A DNA stretch of 64,000 nt from Euptelea pleiosperma (taxonomy: Eukaryota; Streptophyta; Magnoliopsida; Ranunculales; Eupteleaceae): assembly GCA_035048495.1 (NCBI GenBank), contig CM068542.1, forward strand, positions 36,981,109-37,045,108. Direction: 5' to 3'. The notes beneath the pieces were generated by a model, which saw only the letters and a program-made list of their open reading frames with translations, did not search any database and was not told the origin of the DNA. The number at the start of each line of letters is the position of its first letter. The first letter of the stretch is position 1. A program made the translations under genes and the position numbers. This document shows positions 46,001 through 58,500 of this stretch, piece by piece.

Positions 46001-49000
46001 CTTGACCATCTAGTAGCACCACCATACTCTCTTTCTTGAGTTTTCATTGAAATATCATATCGCATACCACCTTTATGCTACTATTTCCAAATTCCAAAGC
46101 ATCACTTCACTAAAGCACCTTTGTTACGAACTGTACTGTAGAGTTTGGTGTGAGCATTATGAACTTTCTTAGTCCACGCATCAAATATTCCTCCCAATCC
46201 TTGTACAATCATCTTTTATTTTCAGTAACCTTGTACAATCACTGTACCCACCCTAAATTGGATACTGAGTGAGCAGTTATTGTTGACTTTATAGATCCTT
46301 CCATACTGAAGGACCTTTGGCCCCTTTGAGGTTCAATGCACTTTCAATCTTCTTCCGTACTTTCATTTTGTCTAGCACTTATGGTCCTCATAATCCCCTT
46401 GGTTTCTTATAAACACTCCAAAGCCACTTGCCCTAGCAAGTGTGATAAATCTCTCTTAGTCTTCTAGTGCTGACATGGATGATAGAAAAAGAAGAAAGGA
46501 AGAGTTGATGGGAAAATTTGGGGTGTGAATTATATAGATGTTGACTCACCCCCTAATTATATTTGTTTATGTAATACACTACAGTGGCAGTTATGTGGCT
46601 TATGCTCATAATGAATAGCTAGAAAGTATTTATGATATGACTAGTGTCCATACTACGTAAACTATGAAAAAAGATAACCTAGAGCTAGTCTAAGGTTTTT
46701 GGTTCACCAATAGGAAATCCACTTGCTGTTCCCTCACATTTGTTGCTATAGTCAATTACATATTTAATCATCTTAAGCTAACAGTATTTCGCTTCTTTTA
46801 CTGTAGCTGTTGCGTGCTGATGATTTTCATCCTAGAAAGGAGGAATTCAACAAAGTCGAGTGGTCTGTTGACCATATCCCTCATGTAAGTAGCTCATGTT
46901 TCTGGTTAATATGGGAGGTCCTCTGTTATTGATTAATGAATATGCAACCTGGTTGTTTACTCAGTGTAATATTTTTTTTTTGGCCTAGTTAGAAGCACCT
47001 TTCTTCTTTATTCGTTAGCCTTGACCATTTCTGGCTAATAAACTGTTGATTTGATCCAAAAAAAAAATTCCTTCTTGGGGAAATTTCTGAAAATTTCCTT
47101 TTTCTTCCATCTTTTTCCGTTTTCTGGCCCTTGGCCTTGTATGCATCTCCAGAGAGCATTACCCAGCATATTTTTTTGAGAAGTGCATTACCCAGCATAT
47201 GTAACACAGGTTCATACTTGTCATTTGAATTTCTGGGAACTAGAAATTTTTTTGGTGCTCTCAATATCTACAAAATTGTATAGGTTTAAAAAAAAGGGAA
47301 TCTTGGAATTTTATTCAGAAAAGCAATAATTCATTTGACGTTTTTTGTAATTCAGGGCATTCTAGTAATCTATCGCATTATGAACCCCGTATCGCTGACA
47401 TTTGGGGTAGAATTGGGAATCATAGCTTTGACAGAAGAGTAATTGGCTTTCTACCATTCCTAAGCCTTATGTGCAATAAATTTCTATCAAGATGTATCTG
47501 CCCTTTCGATAAAGTCAATTATCAAAACCAACACACTCGTCCTTCATAAATCCTCATCTAGTGGAGTTTTCACAGTTCTTTCATGGAGCCTGCGAGGTGC
47601 ATTCCATATTACAAGAGACATTTATTCTTCCTAAAGATATGGTTCTAGTCTTGTCGAACTTTTTCTACGTTCTGATCCATCCTTCTGATTTCTTAGTATC
47701 TCCATTATGTTTAGATACAATGCATTTCCAATGATTAGGCATTGTTAAACATGAATACTGCTTTTGAAGCTCTTCTTGCTTGAACAATTTCTGGAATGCC
47801 TCGTGTCATATAATGATAACCCAAAATGGTCCTACAGATATTTTCCCATCTCATTATCCCATAATTCTGTGTCACACAAGTTGCTCTGATATTGTATTGG
47901 ACAAGTTGCTCTGCAAATCCTGTTATATTTGTTGGCAGAACCATTCTTGCAGTTTCAGAATGAGGATCAATTTCTTCTGAGCTTTGCTTGGAAATGGATG
48001 TCATCTTGTTTCTGGTCATCATCAACATCAAGGGATTATTGTTTTTATGGTCGAAAGTATTCCTCGAGTGTCGGGGCTTGATGTTTGAGGATTTTGTCTT
48101 CCAATGGGACTCTATCTGTCAGAGAGACATCGCTTAGACTGGCTAACAGCATTGTTTTCTTTTTGCTTTCTCTCTGTCTTTGGTTTTTGCTTTGAGATGG
48201 TCATCTCAACCTCTCAAGCTATCTTGTACCCCTTGTTTTCCCCATCTATAATATTACACTTATCAAAAAAAAAAAAATGATGAGAAGCTGAATTTGGAAA
48301 CTTCACCATTTTTAGCTTTTGTGGGATATTTCTTAATTGTTCCGCTGGTCTCCTTTATTAAACCTTATCTTTGTTTTCTCTTTTCTTCTCTAGAGAAAAA
48401 ATTACTTCTCATCCTGGGATGTGGGAAAGGGGCAATATTGTCCTCGAGCCACAAAGCTTTGTATCACATGTGGATAAAGGTATAATGTAATCGTAATTCA
48501 TAACTTGGGCATTTATTGGCATTATATTTGGAACCTTTTAGTTCACAAGTGCTCTTACTCAGTTTTGCTTCCTGCCATATTTGCATCTATTTCCAGAATT
48601 TTTTGAATGATCCCAGAGGCTTTGTATTTCTTATGTCTTACTTGCTTAACCAATTGTGTACAATGAACTCCCAACATCCTGCACCACTATTCTGGACCAG
48701 ACCATTTATGTGGGTTTGTTCTTTGGCACTTTTGGTCTTAGCTGTCTTTCCTTTAAAACCCATGTAATTTCTTTTCATCATCCAAATGCTGTTCAGGTTC
48801 TTGTTCCAATTGCAAATGGGTCTGAGGAGATTGAAGTGGTAACATTGGTAGATATTCTAAGGAGGGCAAAGGCTGATGTCGTGGTTGCTTCGGTCGAAAA
48901 ATCTGTGCAGATTGTGGCATCTCGAGACACAAAAATAGTCGCTGACAAGTCTATTGATAATGCTGCTGAGTCAATATATGACTTGATCATTCTTCCGGTG

Positions 49001-50008
49001 AGATAAACACAATACTGCATAGATTACCTCAGTTAGCACTGATTTTGTTAATTTTCTTTCCTGAAGAATAGCGATTTAGAGTGTTGAGTAGAACCTCTCT
49101 TTGTAATGTGCTTAGCAGCAGCTGGAAGGCCAAAAAAGCAGTCTTAAATTCTTTTTTTTTGGGGGGGGAAGTAGCAGTCTTAAATTCTTAATGCTGCACT
49201 GCTGTATCACAACCACAATCTTTAGGAAAAAATAGGGTGGAACAAAATTGTATGCCGTTGTAGGTGGCCATTTTTGTATTCTCTTCGTCCAGGAGTGGCC
49301 ATAATGCTACTAGGCATTGCGGTGCATTATTAAATATCAAAAAATAAAATAAATGCGGTGCATTATCAAACAGCAACCCAATACAGATATGATGAAATGG
49401 TTTTGTCAGTTGGACACTACTTCAGCACTCATCAGGTCTTAAATCAATCTGTCATGGCCTTCCCAAAATTGTGCTCAACTGTCATGAAGTTCATATTGGG
49501 AGAGGTACTCTTGGACATGGTCATTTGTTGTTTTTCCCAACATGTTTGAAGAGGTGGTGGCCCAATTTGCAGGGAGGAGTTGCTGGAGCTGAACGGCTGC
49601 ACAAATCCAAGGTTCTGAAGAAGCTTCTCAAGGAACAAGAATTAGCTGGAAGAATATATGGAGCAATTTGCTCATCCCCAGCAATCCTGCAGAAGCAAGG
49701 GTTACTCAAGGTAATGCACAGCATGCTGATTGATATTAGTGTCTAATTATAAATACTGAACTGTCAAGGCTGGTACTTTCTCTGCCAAACAGGATAAAAA
49801 AGTGACGGCTCATCCCTCTGTCATAAGCAAGCTCACCAGCCAAGTTGTTAATGGTGCTGGAGTTGTGATTGATGGTAACCTGATCACAAGCAAGGGACTT
49901 GCAACTGTAACAGATTTTGCATTGGCTATTGTGAGCAAGCTGTTTGGTCATGCAAGATCAAGAAGTGTAGCAGAAGGCCTTGTTTTTGAGTACCCAAGAA
50001 CTAACTAG
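37032..50008 (+). CDS. DJ1C: Tandem DJ-1/PfpI-domain protein, DJ1C-type
   Basis: Eight coding exons: 37032-37250, 37361-37561, 37750-37899, 38010-38189, 46807-46884, 48797-48997, 49573-49710, 49793-50008. They give 1,383 nt and 460 residues, close to the Arabidopsis chloroplast DJ1C (At4g34020). The first 73 residues are rich in Ser, Thr and Ala with few acids, fitting a plastid transit peptide. Two DJ-1 domains follow. Domain 1 has [15 protein letters not shown], a GGMPG loop and [13 protein letters not shown] around the nucleophile-elbow Cys. Domain 2 has [20 protein letters not shown] and [14 protein letters not shown]1C is needed for chloroplast development in Arabidopsis; its reaction is not settled, and DJ-1 relatives include chaperone and glyoxalase-like activities. 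An alternative start is Met-23 at 37,098. Intron 4 is 8.6 kb because of a rearranged copia element. Exons 2 and 6 are both exactly 201 bp. Confidence 0.95.
38447..38518 (-). repeat. Partial LTR (last 70 bp) at left end of inverted copia
   Basis: The segment 'TGTTGTAAAATTTTTG...GCTAACACCAATGAAAG' matches the inner end of the full LTR at 41,365-41,440 in the same orientation. It joins the reverse transcriptase frame directly at about 38,518, so RNase H and most of an LTR are missing from this side. Confidence 0.8.
38520..41337 (-). pseudogene. Copia GAG, protease, integrase and N-terminal RT (minus half)
   Basis: GAG starts at 41,337 with a stop 13 codons later, then continues to a [10 protein letters not shown] zinc knuckle (about 40,540-40,570) where the final Cys codon is replaced by a stop. 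The protease site [10 protein letters not shown] lies near 40,392-40,420, next to another stop. Pre-integrase ([10 protein letters not shown], about 40,035) and integrase ([19 protein letters not shown] and [12 protein letters not shown], 39,360-39,800) follow. Reverse transcriptase ([26 protein letters not shown]) ends at KKVCKL near 38,520. Many stops make it non-functional. Confidence 0.85.
41365..42406 (-). repeat. 5' LTR of the inverted copia
   Basis: About 1,042 bp; on the minus strand it starts TGCTAGAAATATTTTTAAAT and ends TTTACAACA. It is the inverted counterpart of 44,330-45,312. It carries an array of 'TTAGATC(T)...GATTGG' blocks at about 41,760-41,900. No standard initiator-Met primer site follows; instead there is a perfect 9-bp hairpin just before the GAG start codon. 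Confidence 0.85.
42493..42507 (-). mobile_element. Minimal LINE-tail insertion (15 bp) with 23-bp duplication
   Basis: Only a T-run plus GATCGG lies between two exact 23-bp copies of a target sequence (42,470-42,492 and 42,508-42,530, beginning TTATTTAATGG). The insert shares its TTTTTGATCGG junction with the 146-bp insertion at 42,709, so both come from one LINE family. Confidence 0.7.
42709..42854 (-). mobile_element. 5'-truncated LINE 3' end (146 bp)
   Basis: The insert begins with a T-run and GATCGGTAAAAGATCATATG. On the minus strand it ends in poly(A), preceded by GGGCTCCCTCAGCCCTCCC. The exact 14-bp duplication ATGTAATTTTAGGA flanks it (42,695-42,708 and 42,855-42,868). It splits the copia frame between DVILG and GIKVVRK. 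Confidence 0.85.
44330..45312 (+). repeat. 3' LTR of the inverted copia
   Basis: About 983 bp from TGTTAGAAATATTTTTAAAA to AATTTACAGCA, inverted relative to 41,365-42,406. A G-rich AGTGGTGGTT stretch precedes it as a possible purine tract. The alignment with the other LTR shows substitutions and indels, so the element is older than the MCCB-intron copia. Confidence 0.85.
48015..48281 (+). mobile_element. 5'-truncated L1-type LINE in DJ1C intron 5
   Basis: The plus strand encodes the ORF2 C-terminus ([30 protein letters not shown]), matching the LINE at 8,795-9,172. A 3' UTR ends ATTACACTTATC followed by poly(A). The 5' limit is approximate and no target duplication is clear. The rest of intron 5 (46,885-48,796) has no recognisable feature. 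Confidence 0.75.
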
Positions 50009-52588
50009 AGAAGGACAGGAGGCAATAGTGCTTGTGGATAGATGGAAAAATTTCACGTGCTATTATCCAGGGAGGGTAAAATTTTATCCCTCCGACCCAA
50101 TCAACCACGGAAAGGAGACAACTTTCTTACCTAAGCTTGTGATTTGTTTCGAGGTAATACTTTTGTTACATATAATTGTATGTGGTATGTACACACGCAG
50201 AGACATGTATTAGATTGTTAAAGATTAAAGAACAACAGGAAATAAGAAAAAAAAATTGGAGATTTTGTCTTAATAAGCATGTCTCAATTTTTTGGCAAGT
50301 GGGATGTCATTGTTGGAATGCAAAATCCATTAAATTTTCTCACATCTGCCTTGTCTGTTTATTGTTGCAGGGCTCTAATGCGACTGAAGATTTGTGTTGA
50401 ATCATGCGTGCTTTGGGAGTTGGCTGGTGTGCGGTCTAAGCACATCATGTCTCCGCCGCTCTTGCTAGATAGACAGATTGCTGATGGTGGTGGTGATGAT
50501 GACTGGTGTGAGTTCAACAGTTTGTATTACCGTTGACCTGCCGTTTTCCTAATTAAAATTGAAATGATGAAAGCTGTCAAAAAGTCTATAAACTTGCATA
50601 TTCTTCGGCCAAAACAATAAAAAATTATAAATGTAAAGATGGGGGCAAGGTTGTAATTTGTTGACGCCTATGCTACACCATTAACCAATTTTAATGATAA
50701 ATCAAGAGAACATACAAGAATTAGAGGAAATTCATGTTAATTCTATGATAAGCTAGATTCATTATCGGCAGCAAGTTCCATACCTCCTACAGTATAAAAT
50801 GCGGCCCATAGACCTCTCAATCTGAACTCTGAAGTAGTTGACAGGTGGACCACCTCTTGGATGGAGCAGAGCTCCAAAACTGACCAACTGGAATGGTGGA
50901 TGCAACAACCAAACTGCAAATGTAGCCGGCACGTGTTATACACAAAATGGGTCGCTTAAAAGGGTATTTTAAAAGGGTATTTTCACTACTACTGGCTGCA
51001 AGTTGTTTAGGTTCACCCACCCTTTTGTCGGTTCAGAGGTGGTAATCTGGTTCATTCTTTGTTATGCTCATTTCAGAATTCTTCTAATAGAGTTGTCTGG
51101 TCCTCGTCCATAATCAACACAAGGTCAAATCACTTTGAAGTTTTTCTCTTTTTAGTCAATTTAGAATGTAAACTCCATTCATTTATCGCTTTGTAGTATA
51201 AGCAACTAACGGAAATTTGGATTCCGAACCTAGTTTACCTAATGTCATTTCCCTCCCTTGCACTTCGGACAATACATTCATCTAATTTCAAACTGTTCAG
51301 GGGATTTAGAAACACACGAGCTATATCACATCTTGAACAATAAAGAGTTACTATATATAAAGTTTTTGAGTATGTTGAGATAACCATTTTTTATGTTGAT
51401 CGTCGAAGGTACAGTGTGAATTTTGTCGATGTGGGGGATGAAAATTAGTGTTGTTACACCTAAATAAGAAAACTGATGGTGTTGGAGCCTGTGAATTATT
51501 TCATAAAGATAGATCATGGCCAGCCAAATCCAGTTAACTACTCATTTTCCTGAAAAGAGGGACGTTCCACCGTTTACGTTGGATAAATGTGAGATAATAC
51601 ATGCATACGTACATTATTAAAATTCTACAGACACAGTCATGTCTCTCACGTAACGCCGCTAAGGTGGTTTTACATCTAATCTGAAGAGGTACATGATACA
51701 TCATGTGAGCTACAAAACTGAATCAACACCAATTTTGAGCGTCATAGTTGCTGTCTTCCTTGTCCGGTGTCGTCCACTCATCTTCTCACAGCAATTCTTC
51801 TCTGTACATAACCCAGATATTTAAGCATTCCATTTAACGTTAGAATAAATAAATAGATTATATAAGGATGAACATATAGGGCAAAGATCAGGGGTTAATG
51901 GGACGCCCATGTATCGCTAGACGTAAATTTCATAATTTCATGAATGGTGGTAAGCCATGTGCTCCCATCTGTTTTTGCCATCCAATACATATTGCACAGC
52001 TGAACATTGATCTTCTGCAGAATACATTGGACGCTTCTGAGCTGATCAGTACTTTTGGCGTTCAGGGAATCCATCTGGCTAGTCCAGGGAAGGGTGTAAA
52101 TCTGGCCCGTGAGCCCGCGGCCCGGCCCCTTTTCCGGGCCCAGGACCCACCTCCTCTAAGGGATGGGCTTGATGTTGTAGATCCTGTCCAGCGACCCAAG
52201 CCTGTGAGCCCAGTTCTAGCCCATCCCATCAGGCCTGGACCACCAGGCTTGTGCAGTTGAATAATGTTTCCCCTTCTTTTATGCAAATTTGACTGTTGGA
52301 TACTCCAGCCTGGCCCATCTCGGCCCGCACCCCTGCCCGTGGATCAGCTCTCACACCTAAGGCTGAGGGCGGGGCCCAGGATTGGGATTTGGCTTGTAGC
52401 CCAGCCCGTTTAGACCCCTAGTCCAGGGGTACTGGGTTACGTTAACAATGCAGAATCCAACCATTTTAAGCTTTTGACAGAAAATCAAGGTTAGCTCAGG
52501 CATTTAGATACCAGATACAGCAGGGAATAGAAGTTACCGGGTGTTAAGAGGCTGAGGAAGATAAAATGGTGGGAGACTGGATGAGGAA
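50009..52588. other. Convergent intergenic space, DJ1C and remorin 3' ends
   Basis: This 2.6-kb stretch holds both 3' UTRs and one hAT-like MITE (52,090-52,420). The ORFs in it are short and resemble nothing I know. Confidence 0.7.
52090..52420. mobile_element. TAGGGGTGTAAA-type MITE with 8-bp duplication
   Basis: The left end AAGGGTGTAAAT and right end GTTTAGACCCCTA match the ends of the element at 316-612. The exact 8-bp duplication GTCCAGGG flanks it (52,082-52,089 and 52,421-52,428), consistent with hAT. The interior is rich in GGCCC/GGGCC. Confidence 0.75.
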
Positions 52589-55500
52589 TTAGAAGGCATG
52601 GCAGGTGAAGCAACCACTCAAGGAACCCATATGACTGGGCTTACGGAAGGATATGACCTTCTTGGAAGTTCTGGCAACCTGATGGGCCTGGCTGGCCAAC
52701 ACCGAGCTCCTCATCACTTGGGCTTTTCTTTGAGCCGATCTCAGCTTGTTCATGATCTTATCTATCGAAGACGATCTCTTCTTCTCCAGTTTCATCTGAA
52801 ACAGACTGTAATTAGTAATGACTGAAAATTCAGAATATGCACAGCACCAAATGCTCTGGCCTCCGCTTATGTGGACATTGTGAGGCATACTTTATAAATA
52901 GCATACAACAAAATCTTACTAAAACAGACATAAGCACACAATATTAAAAAAATTGAAAGTGAAGACTTAAATATTGATGGATAGACAGCACTACTTTCTG
53001 CATGGAGGATTCATAGATAAGCAAAACATCAGTTTCAAGAATTTTCTTAAAATTATATAACAGGAGTCATTCAAATGTGGAGAAGAACCTCTAGTTTCCG
53101 TATCGCTGCTTCAGCTTTTGCTTTCTGCAAGTTCTCCCATGCAGTGATCTTGGCTTCCTCTCTTTTAAACCTGCACAAAACATGATACATAAAATACAAG
53201 GATGGAACTATTACTTTCTTCCTACATAAACCTCAATCATCTTCAATAGCAATCTGCTTGCTCGCTTTATAAATTCAAAAACCAGCTGATTCATATTTCT
53301 ATGACCTGATCAGGGATAACATATTTGGGTTCTGAAGTGAAAGCTTCTATAACAGACAAAGAGTACTTGGGATATCCTAGACACCTTTGCTTCTAAAGAG
53401 ACAGGACCTGAAATCTAGGAAATAGCTGAATCGACCAGTCTTGCAATAGAAGTAACTAGCCATTTCCTTGTGATTTGTGAGCAATGACTAAATAAAGGAA
53501 ACCCACGAGCTTTTTAATCTGAAAAAAATTTGGTTGACTTGGGGCATTTCATGGAGGTTCAGTCCAACTTTTGGGGAGACGAACAGAGGCTTTAGTAAGT
53601 TGTGGGACCTAAAGGCTGGGATGTATGACTTAATACCTTGTATGGAACTGGTGAAAGTCCAAGAAAGGCAGTTACAAATGATCAGGTCAATCCAATTCAA
53701 TGATTCGTGTCGTTCCCATCAATTTGTTCAGAAATGGAAGGTGTCATCAGTGTAATGTGCTCCATAAGTATATACTGCTATTGCTAGACAACTGGACTAA
53801 AAAGAAGAAAATATAAGAGGAAAGAAAAGCAAGCAATGGGTACTTTGATATGCACTTTGAAGTCTCTGCAACATCCCAAGCCGAAGCTCGAGTTTCGGCA
53901 TCTTTCCGTTCACAGTCTTCAACATTTTCAAAGCCCTTCTCGGAGGCTCGGGCTCCATGTTTCTTGGACCACCTTGTCACAGTGACCTGATCATCTACCT
54001 GCACATCCCTGACTTCTAATTTATAGGAATGGCAACGTTGGAGCTCCACAGTGGGAAGAGGCAAGGGAGGAGGATAGGGAGAGAAAGAAGGCCTCCCTTT
54101 GGGAGACGAGTGAGTGCTACCCTCAGGGCTCATCTGGGTTGCCATGTCCCTTCTTGAAACTGCACGAGACATCATGGTTGCTGCATCCTTACTGCCATCA
54201 AGTTTCTCACCTGTACATCCAATCCAATTGAGACCAGCTTAGATTAAAAGAAAATACTCGAAAGTGGGCTCCGTTTAAAAAATTAAAACCACTCACCCTT
54301 GATCTTCAAAATGAGTAAACATTTAAATATAGGTTCATTACCTACATTTAGTTGAGTGCATATTCAATGGTTAGATACCACACACCAGGTACTCATGCTC
54401 CACCAGCACAGTAGTGCTCAAGAAACAAAAGATACAAATGCAAGGTAAAGAAAAGCTCAAGAGCTCATATGGGAAAGAATGGAAAATCTTTTTACATCTA
54501 AAAGATATACAGTAGGCACTCTAATAGTTTATTCAAAAGGTGCACATGTTTTGTATTAAATATTAGGAGTTAAAAATTTTGAGAATAGCTGCAACTCTAT
54601 CTTTAATATCACGGTCCATAACTGGATTCGGATCCGACTCGGATCTAAATTCGATTTTAAATATCATGATCCATATCCAGATTTCTATACGGGTGGGTCG
54701 GATTTGAGGTAGATCTCGATCTGGATTCGCATTTCAATATCATGATCGATATCTGGATTTGGATCCATGACACATGATCTGAATTCCAACCATGAACCAT
54801 ACGGAAAGATCTGGAATCAAATAATATGTTGAATGTGTCAGATATGGGTCAGGTCTATGGTGTAATGTCCTCCCTTGATAATCCTCTTTTATTTTAACAG
54901 AGGGGCAACACAAACTATAAGCTATGGTTGAAGGAAATGGTTCTGTAGGATTGGGCTGGGCACTCCACTGTAATGATTTTATAACGTACACAATTCATTT
55001 CGAAGTGCATTTGATCGCTTCAATAACAGTTCAAGGCTTACAAGTTGCAACCCGCCCAGAAACATAAAAGGTCATTGCGTAACATGGACACTGCGTACCT
55101 TTCACCTTAAGAAGCAAGGAAAAAAGATCATGTCAACTTGTTTTCAGTATGTTTTAGGAAATTTCTGTTCTGTGGATATTTAGGGCAACATTAGTTTATT
55201 TCATATGCTACAAAGTTTAACATGATAGTTCTTTTCACTCTTCTATATGTGGTAGCTGCTTCAATGATTGTAATAGAATAATAGCTACCTCACTCTATAC
55301 CTTAGGGCATAAATCTAACGTATTGGATTGTACTATACTATTTTCAACCTATGGTGGAGCAAAATTTGATGCCAATTGTCATAGTGGTTGAGGAAAAGAA
55401 TGTACACCAGTGATATTGTCTTCACATTCATATTCTCATGGTGTATTATTTTACTTTCATCTTGTCCACAAAGATTGACAAATTGGGCTCTTGAGCACAA

Positions 55501-58500
55501 GCTTCAGCATGGTACTAGCACAGAATGATCTCTACGATCCATGACCAAGGACTTCGTTTTTGGTGGGTAAGCCGGGATCAAACCCACAATCTCCTGGTTG
55601 CTGTGCAGAACATCAACAAATTGAGCTACGGGTTCAAACCCTATACATGATTTTTTTTGTAGATCATTTTCCAAGTCTTTTAAGTTGTACAAATATATTC
55701 TCTAATTGGATGGTTAGGGTGGTCCAATCTGTGTGATTTTTTTGCTATATGGATAATACAAGACGTGTCCATCAATGAGATGATCTGGATTGAGTCAGTG
55801 GACCATGTGTATGGTATAAGATGAGGACAATAATTCCTTATCTCCTTTGAGGTCCTTGAGCATTGAGGAGATGAACATCTTTTCTACTATAAATTCTTTA
55901 ATTTTCTTTTCAATAGTCTCCCCTATAAGTTTATTATATTAGCGGATCGTGAGTCAAACTAGTGTCAATTTTAAAATGATCTTGGTCACAAGTTATCTAA
56001 GAGTTTTTGTGAGGTCAAAAAAGAAAACATAAACGATTTATTCTGTTTATCCCATATGGCTATGAAAGTGCTCCATGTTCACCTTTAATCCCAGAACAAT
56101 GCCAGTTTTTTCCATGTTCCCAACCTGTTGTTGGACACAAAAAGGGTCCACTACCAATAAGAACACAACAAATTTAAGTGAGAAACTGGGAAGCCTTAGC
56201 AATCAGTCCCCCAATTTTATTTCCTTTTCTCCTTTTTTTTCCCTAACCCTGTTTGCGCTCTCTCTCACAGAACAGTTGTGTTGATTTTGTTGAGTTAACT
56301 CTTTTTGTTTATTTTTCTAAAAGTGTTTGGTAGAACAATTTAATTCTTGGTTCAACACTTGTGAGTTGCTAATCTGAGGCTGAGAGGTCAAAGAGGAGTT
56401 AGAGAAAAATAAAAACAAAATATAAAAAGCTTGCACCAGTTGCCCGTGACTCTCTATCCACATGTTGCTATCTTATCGGAGTAGCACTAACTCCCTTGAG
56501 TCCATAAGAACCCTTTCAAAAAAAGGCAGGCACAATTTTGTCCACAAATTACAAAGCCCACAAAATGTTGACATCTCCAACATCAAGAACCCAAACCATG
56601 AAGTAAGAAACACTTGCCAAGTCATAAAAAAAATCACATTAAACCCCAACTAATTTTGTCCTATAGTTTTCTATGGAAGTGTCATTTTTTTTATGTTTTT
56701 TGGATAGATTCCGTAGGTTTCATTAGCCATTTCAATATTCAACAAAGGAGAACATTAAGCTGCCTTACACTCAGGTGGACAAGTAAACCCAACCAGCAAA
56801 CCAAGCATCTAGAATAAGCTATGAAGCTCAAGGTCAAGAACTGTGTACCTTGCGAACCGGGCAAGGAGGACTGGCTCAACAGATCCAATGACCACCCGTG
56901 AACACTAGCTGAACGCACTATACAAGGCTCCATATGCAGAGGATAAAATCCTCCACCACTACCACCACCACCGCTAGAGTGGTCCCGACCAGGTAAACCA
57001 TCTGCATCCAAAACTCCAGCTGAAAACGGAGAACCAGCCATGAAATTCCCAACACTCCTGCCATCAAACATGGGCATAGCAGGTGAATATGCAGAATAGC
57101 ATGCGGCCCCTGGTGGCCCGAGTGGTCCGCTCTTTGACTTCGGCCGCCTATATGGTGGTGGCATTGAAGTCCTGCTAACACTGTCTCCAGAAACTGGACT
57201 GAAGATCCACTTCTCTGCATCTTCCCATTTCGACGGTAAAGTCCTGCCATTGTTGAAAGGCAACAGGGCGGCACTCATGTTCCTCCGACCACCATTTGTT
57301 GGTAACGGTACTCGTTCTGAGCTCCAACCCTTCTGAATCCCTACACTGCCATGCCGGTAATTTGGCGTTCCGGGGCTCGGAAATGTACCCAATCTGCGAG
57401 AAGAAACCAAGCTTTTCTTCATGGCTCCGAATCGTGGCGAAGAGCTGGTTGCATTGCTTCCTGAGTTGTTCAGATCTAATGAAACAGGCCTTTGCCTCTC
57501 TGGTTTCTTGGCCGCCGGAAGAGCTTCAGATCTATATTGCCGGTTCTGGTATTCTGGAGAAAAGAGGTTGTGATCAGGGTCTTAAATTAAGGAGATTTGA
57601 ATAAGGGTTTGGTACCTTTGAGAGCTTGAGAGAATGAACTTTTTGCTGGATCGAGGATTTGGTTATGGCATTCTGTTTCATCTTCTTCTTCTTCTTCTTC
57701 TTCTTCTTCTTCTTCTTCGCAGGCTGTGTATGATTGAAGGAAACAATTAGTGACCGAAGTTAACTGGAATTGAAAACCTAATGCATCTTCTTATTCTTCT
57801 CTTTTGTTTCACCCTCCCTACTCTACTAGTACCTTTAGCTTTTTCTTCGTTTATGATAGGGTGGCTGTTCTTCTGTACTGAAATGTTCGGATCTAGATTT
57901 GGACCACTCGAACATTCATGAACATCATCTCCTCCCAAATGCTGGATCAAATCAAAGATTTTAATGCCAAAGGAAGTAGACGAATTTCAGATTTAAGAGC
58001 CAAAAGTTCGAAACTCAAAAGAATCATCACCTGTTGAATGCTAAAAATAAAAAAGTCCTATCAATGTTTGTGGAACAGATCCTTTTAGCGTTTCTATTTG
58101 ACTGTAGAAATTGCGTTCAAGAAAGAGATTACGTTCTCAAGGTTCTCATCGGAAGGATAAGACAAAGAGTGATAAGCATTAAAGGAAGAAGATTTTGTTT
58201 TCACTCACTCTAACTCTAGCATATTTTGATTAAAACACAGATTATTTTTCAAAGAAGTGAAGAAAACATTAAATGCAGAGAGGATTCTTACATGAAATGC
58301 AACACTGATCACAAACGTGAACGAACTTGTTGGTGACCTCCAACAAGTAAAAAAGGTTTAGTTTCAGAGATGATTTTTACATGCAAATTCACCATAGATA
58401 ATCCAAATACGCCAACGTGGAGGATCGATTTAGCTTAATAACCGAAATATACTCAAAAATTGAAAAAGAAAAAGAAAAGAATCTGCTCTATTAAATCCTT

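Noticed and set aside
53747..54175. Stand-alone minus-strand 142-residue protein
   Set aside because: It is remorin exon 5 read through the donor at 53,843 into the intron. The true protein joins exon 6 with VSK-FKREE continuity.
55560..55655. Functional tRNA gene
   Set aside because: Box spacing and CCA look right, but stem mismatches are too many. It is better read as a SINE head or retro-pseudogene.
57296..57604. 102-codon plus-strand ORF over the remorin N-terminal exon
   Set aside because: It is the antisense shadow of exon 4, which has strong family motifs and good splice sites.
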